Source of the DNA: Chitinophagaceae bacterium
Lineage (GTDB): Bacteria; Bacteroidota; Bacteroidia; Chitinophagales; Chitinophagaceae
NCBI GenBank assembly: GCA_025362915.1
Contig: JANYEU010000434.1
Coordinates: 1 to 5,538, forward strand
DNA: 5,538 nt
Direction: 5' to 3'
The position numbers and the translations under genes are program-made. Below the pieces are notes generated by a model. It was not told the origin of the DNA and made no database searches. It was given only the letters and a program-made list of their open reading frames with translations. Positions 5,369-5,538 of the stretch are shown here, piece after piece (position 1 is the first letter of the stretch; every line of letters begins with the position of its first letter).

Positions 5369-5538
5369 AACTGATAATTGATTGTTTTGAGAATAAATTG
5401 TTTTGGCAATGTTAGTTAATAATTTGACAATGCAGAAATCTTCCCATAAGTTGCAACGTTCAGGAAGTTTACAAAGAATGGGGCGGCACTCTCCTTGTCA
5501 TGCCCTAGGCATTTCACGCCAAATTTGTTAATGGCTAC
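5369..5538 (-). promoter_or_regulatory. Upstream region of the LRR gene
   Basis: The first 47 bp before the LRR start (5369-5415) form an AT-rich leader with no Shine-Dalgarno sequence. On the minus strand TAACATTG at about 5407-5414 matches the Bacteroidota -7 consensus TAnnTTTG except for one base, but no good TTTG lies at the usual distance upstream. Further out the base composition becomes noticeably more GC-rich (around 5478-5520), including the small dyad ATGCC-CTA-GGCAT at 5500-5512. That part overlaps a minus-strand open frame listed separately. Confidence 0.25.
5416..5538 (-). CDS. Possible C-terminal end of an unidentified gene (edge-truncated open frame)
   Basis: Reading in from the right edge, one minus-strand frame stays open for 40 codons (VAINKFGVKCLGHDKESAAP, then FFVNFLNVATYGKISALSNY) to a TAA at 5418-5416, 47 bp before the LRR start. 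The residue mix is protein-like and the local GC content is higher than in the flanking leader. Forty open codons is not rare by chance, and I recognise no family. No start codon is visible within the window. If real, it would be a co-directional neighbour of the LRR gene. Confidence 0.22.
   Translation of the reverse strand, partial: VAINKFGVKCLGHDKESAAPFFVNFLNVATYGKISALSNY

Overview
The window looks like chromosomal DNA of a member of the Bacteroidota, probably from the Chitinophagaceae/Sphingobacteriia side of the phylum. The reasons are the visibly AT-rich sequence, a large secreted protein ending in a type IX secretion (Por) sorting domain, an outer-membrane protein resembling the DUF3575 family, a Bacteroidota-style Rrf2 regulator, and no clear Shine-Dalgarno sequences before the genes. 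The genus call is an inference from protein style, not from a marker gene.

Layout, left to right. Positions 1-203 (+) hold the C-terminal end of a PLP-dependent alpha-oxoamine synthase (Kbl/BioF/SPT-like). It is followed by an unusually long perfect hairpin at 224-268, probably a terminator. Positions 204-545 form a gene-free convergent region carrying a nested inverted repeat built from ATAGG units spaced 8 bp apart (287-524). kdsA (KDO-8-phosphate synthase, lipid A/LPS core synthesis) is on the minus strand at 546-1370. Its upstream gap (1371-1584) holds a second, different imperfect palindrome and the terminator of the next gene. An outer-membrane beta-barrel gene (1585-2343, minus) and an Rrf2-family regulator gene (2374-2790, minus) lie 30 bp apart, so they probably form a two-gene transcript read regulator first. 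A 346-bp non-coding gap follows (2791-3136), with a candidate operator just ahead of the regulator. Positions 3137-5368 (minus) encode a 743-residue secreted leucine-rich-repeat protein with about 15 plant-type 24-residue repeats and a T9SS sorting tail. The last 170 bp are upstream of that gene and contain an open minus-strand frame that might be the end of another gene.

Functionally the genes are loosely linked by the cell envelope: KDO synthesis for LPS, an outer-membrane barrel under a possibly Fe-S-sensing regulator, and a surface or secreted LRR protein. I see no mobile element with a transposase, no CRISPR, no tRNA or rRNA, and no defence locus. The least explained material is the intergenic repeats on both sides of kdsA and the regulator/outer-membrane-protein pair. 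Nothing here clearly amounts to a new system.
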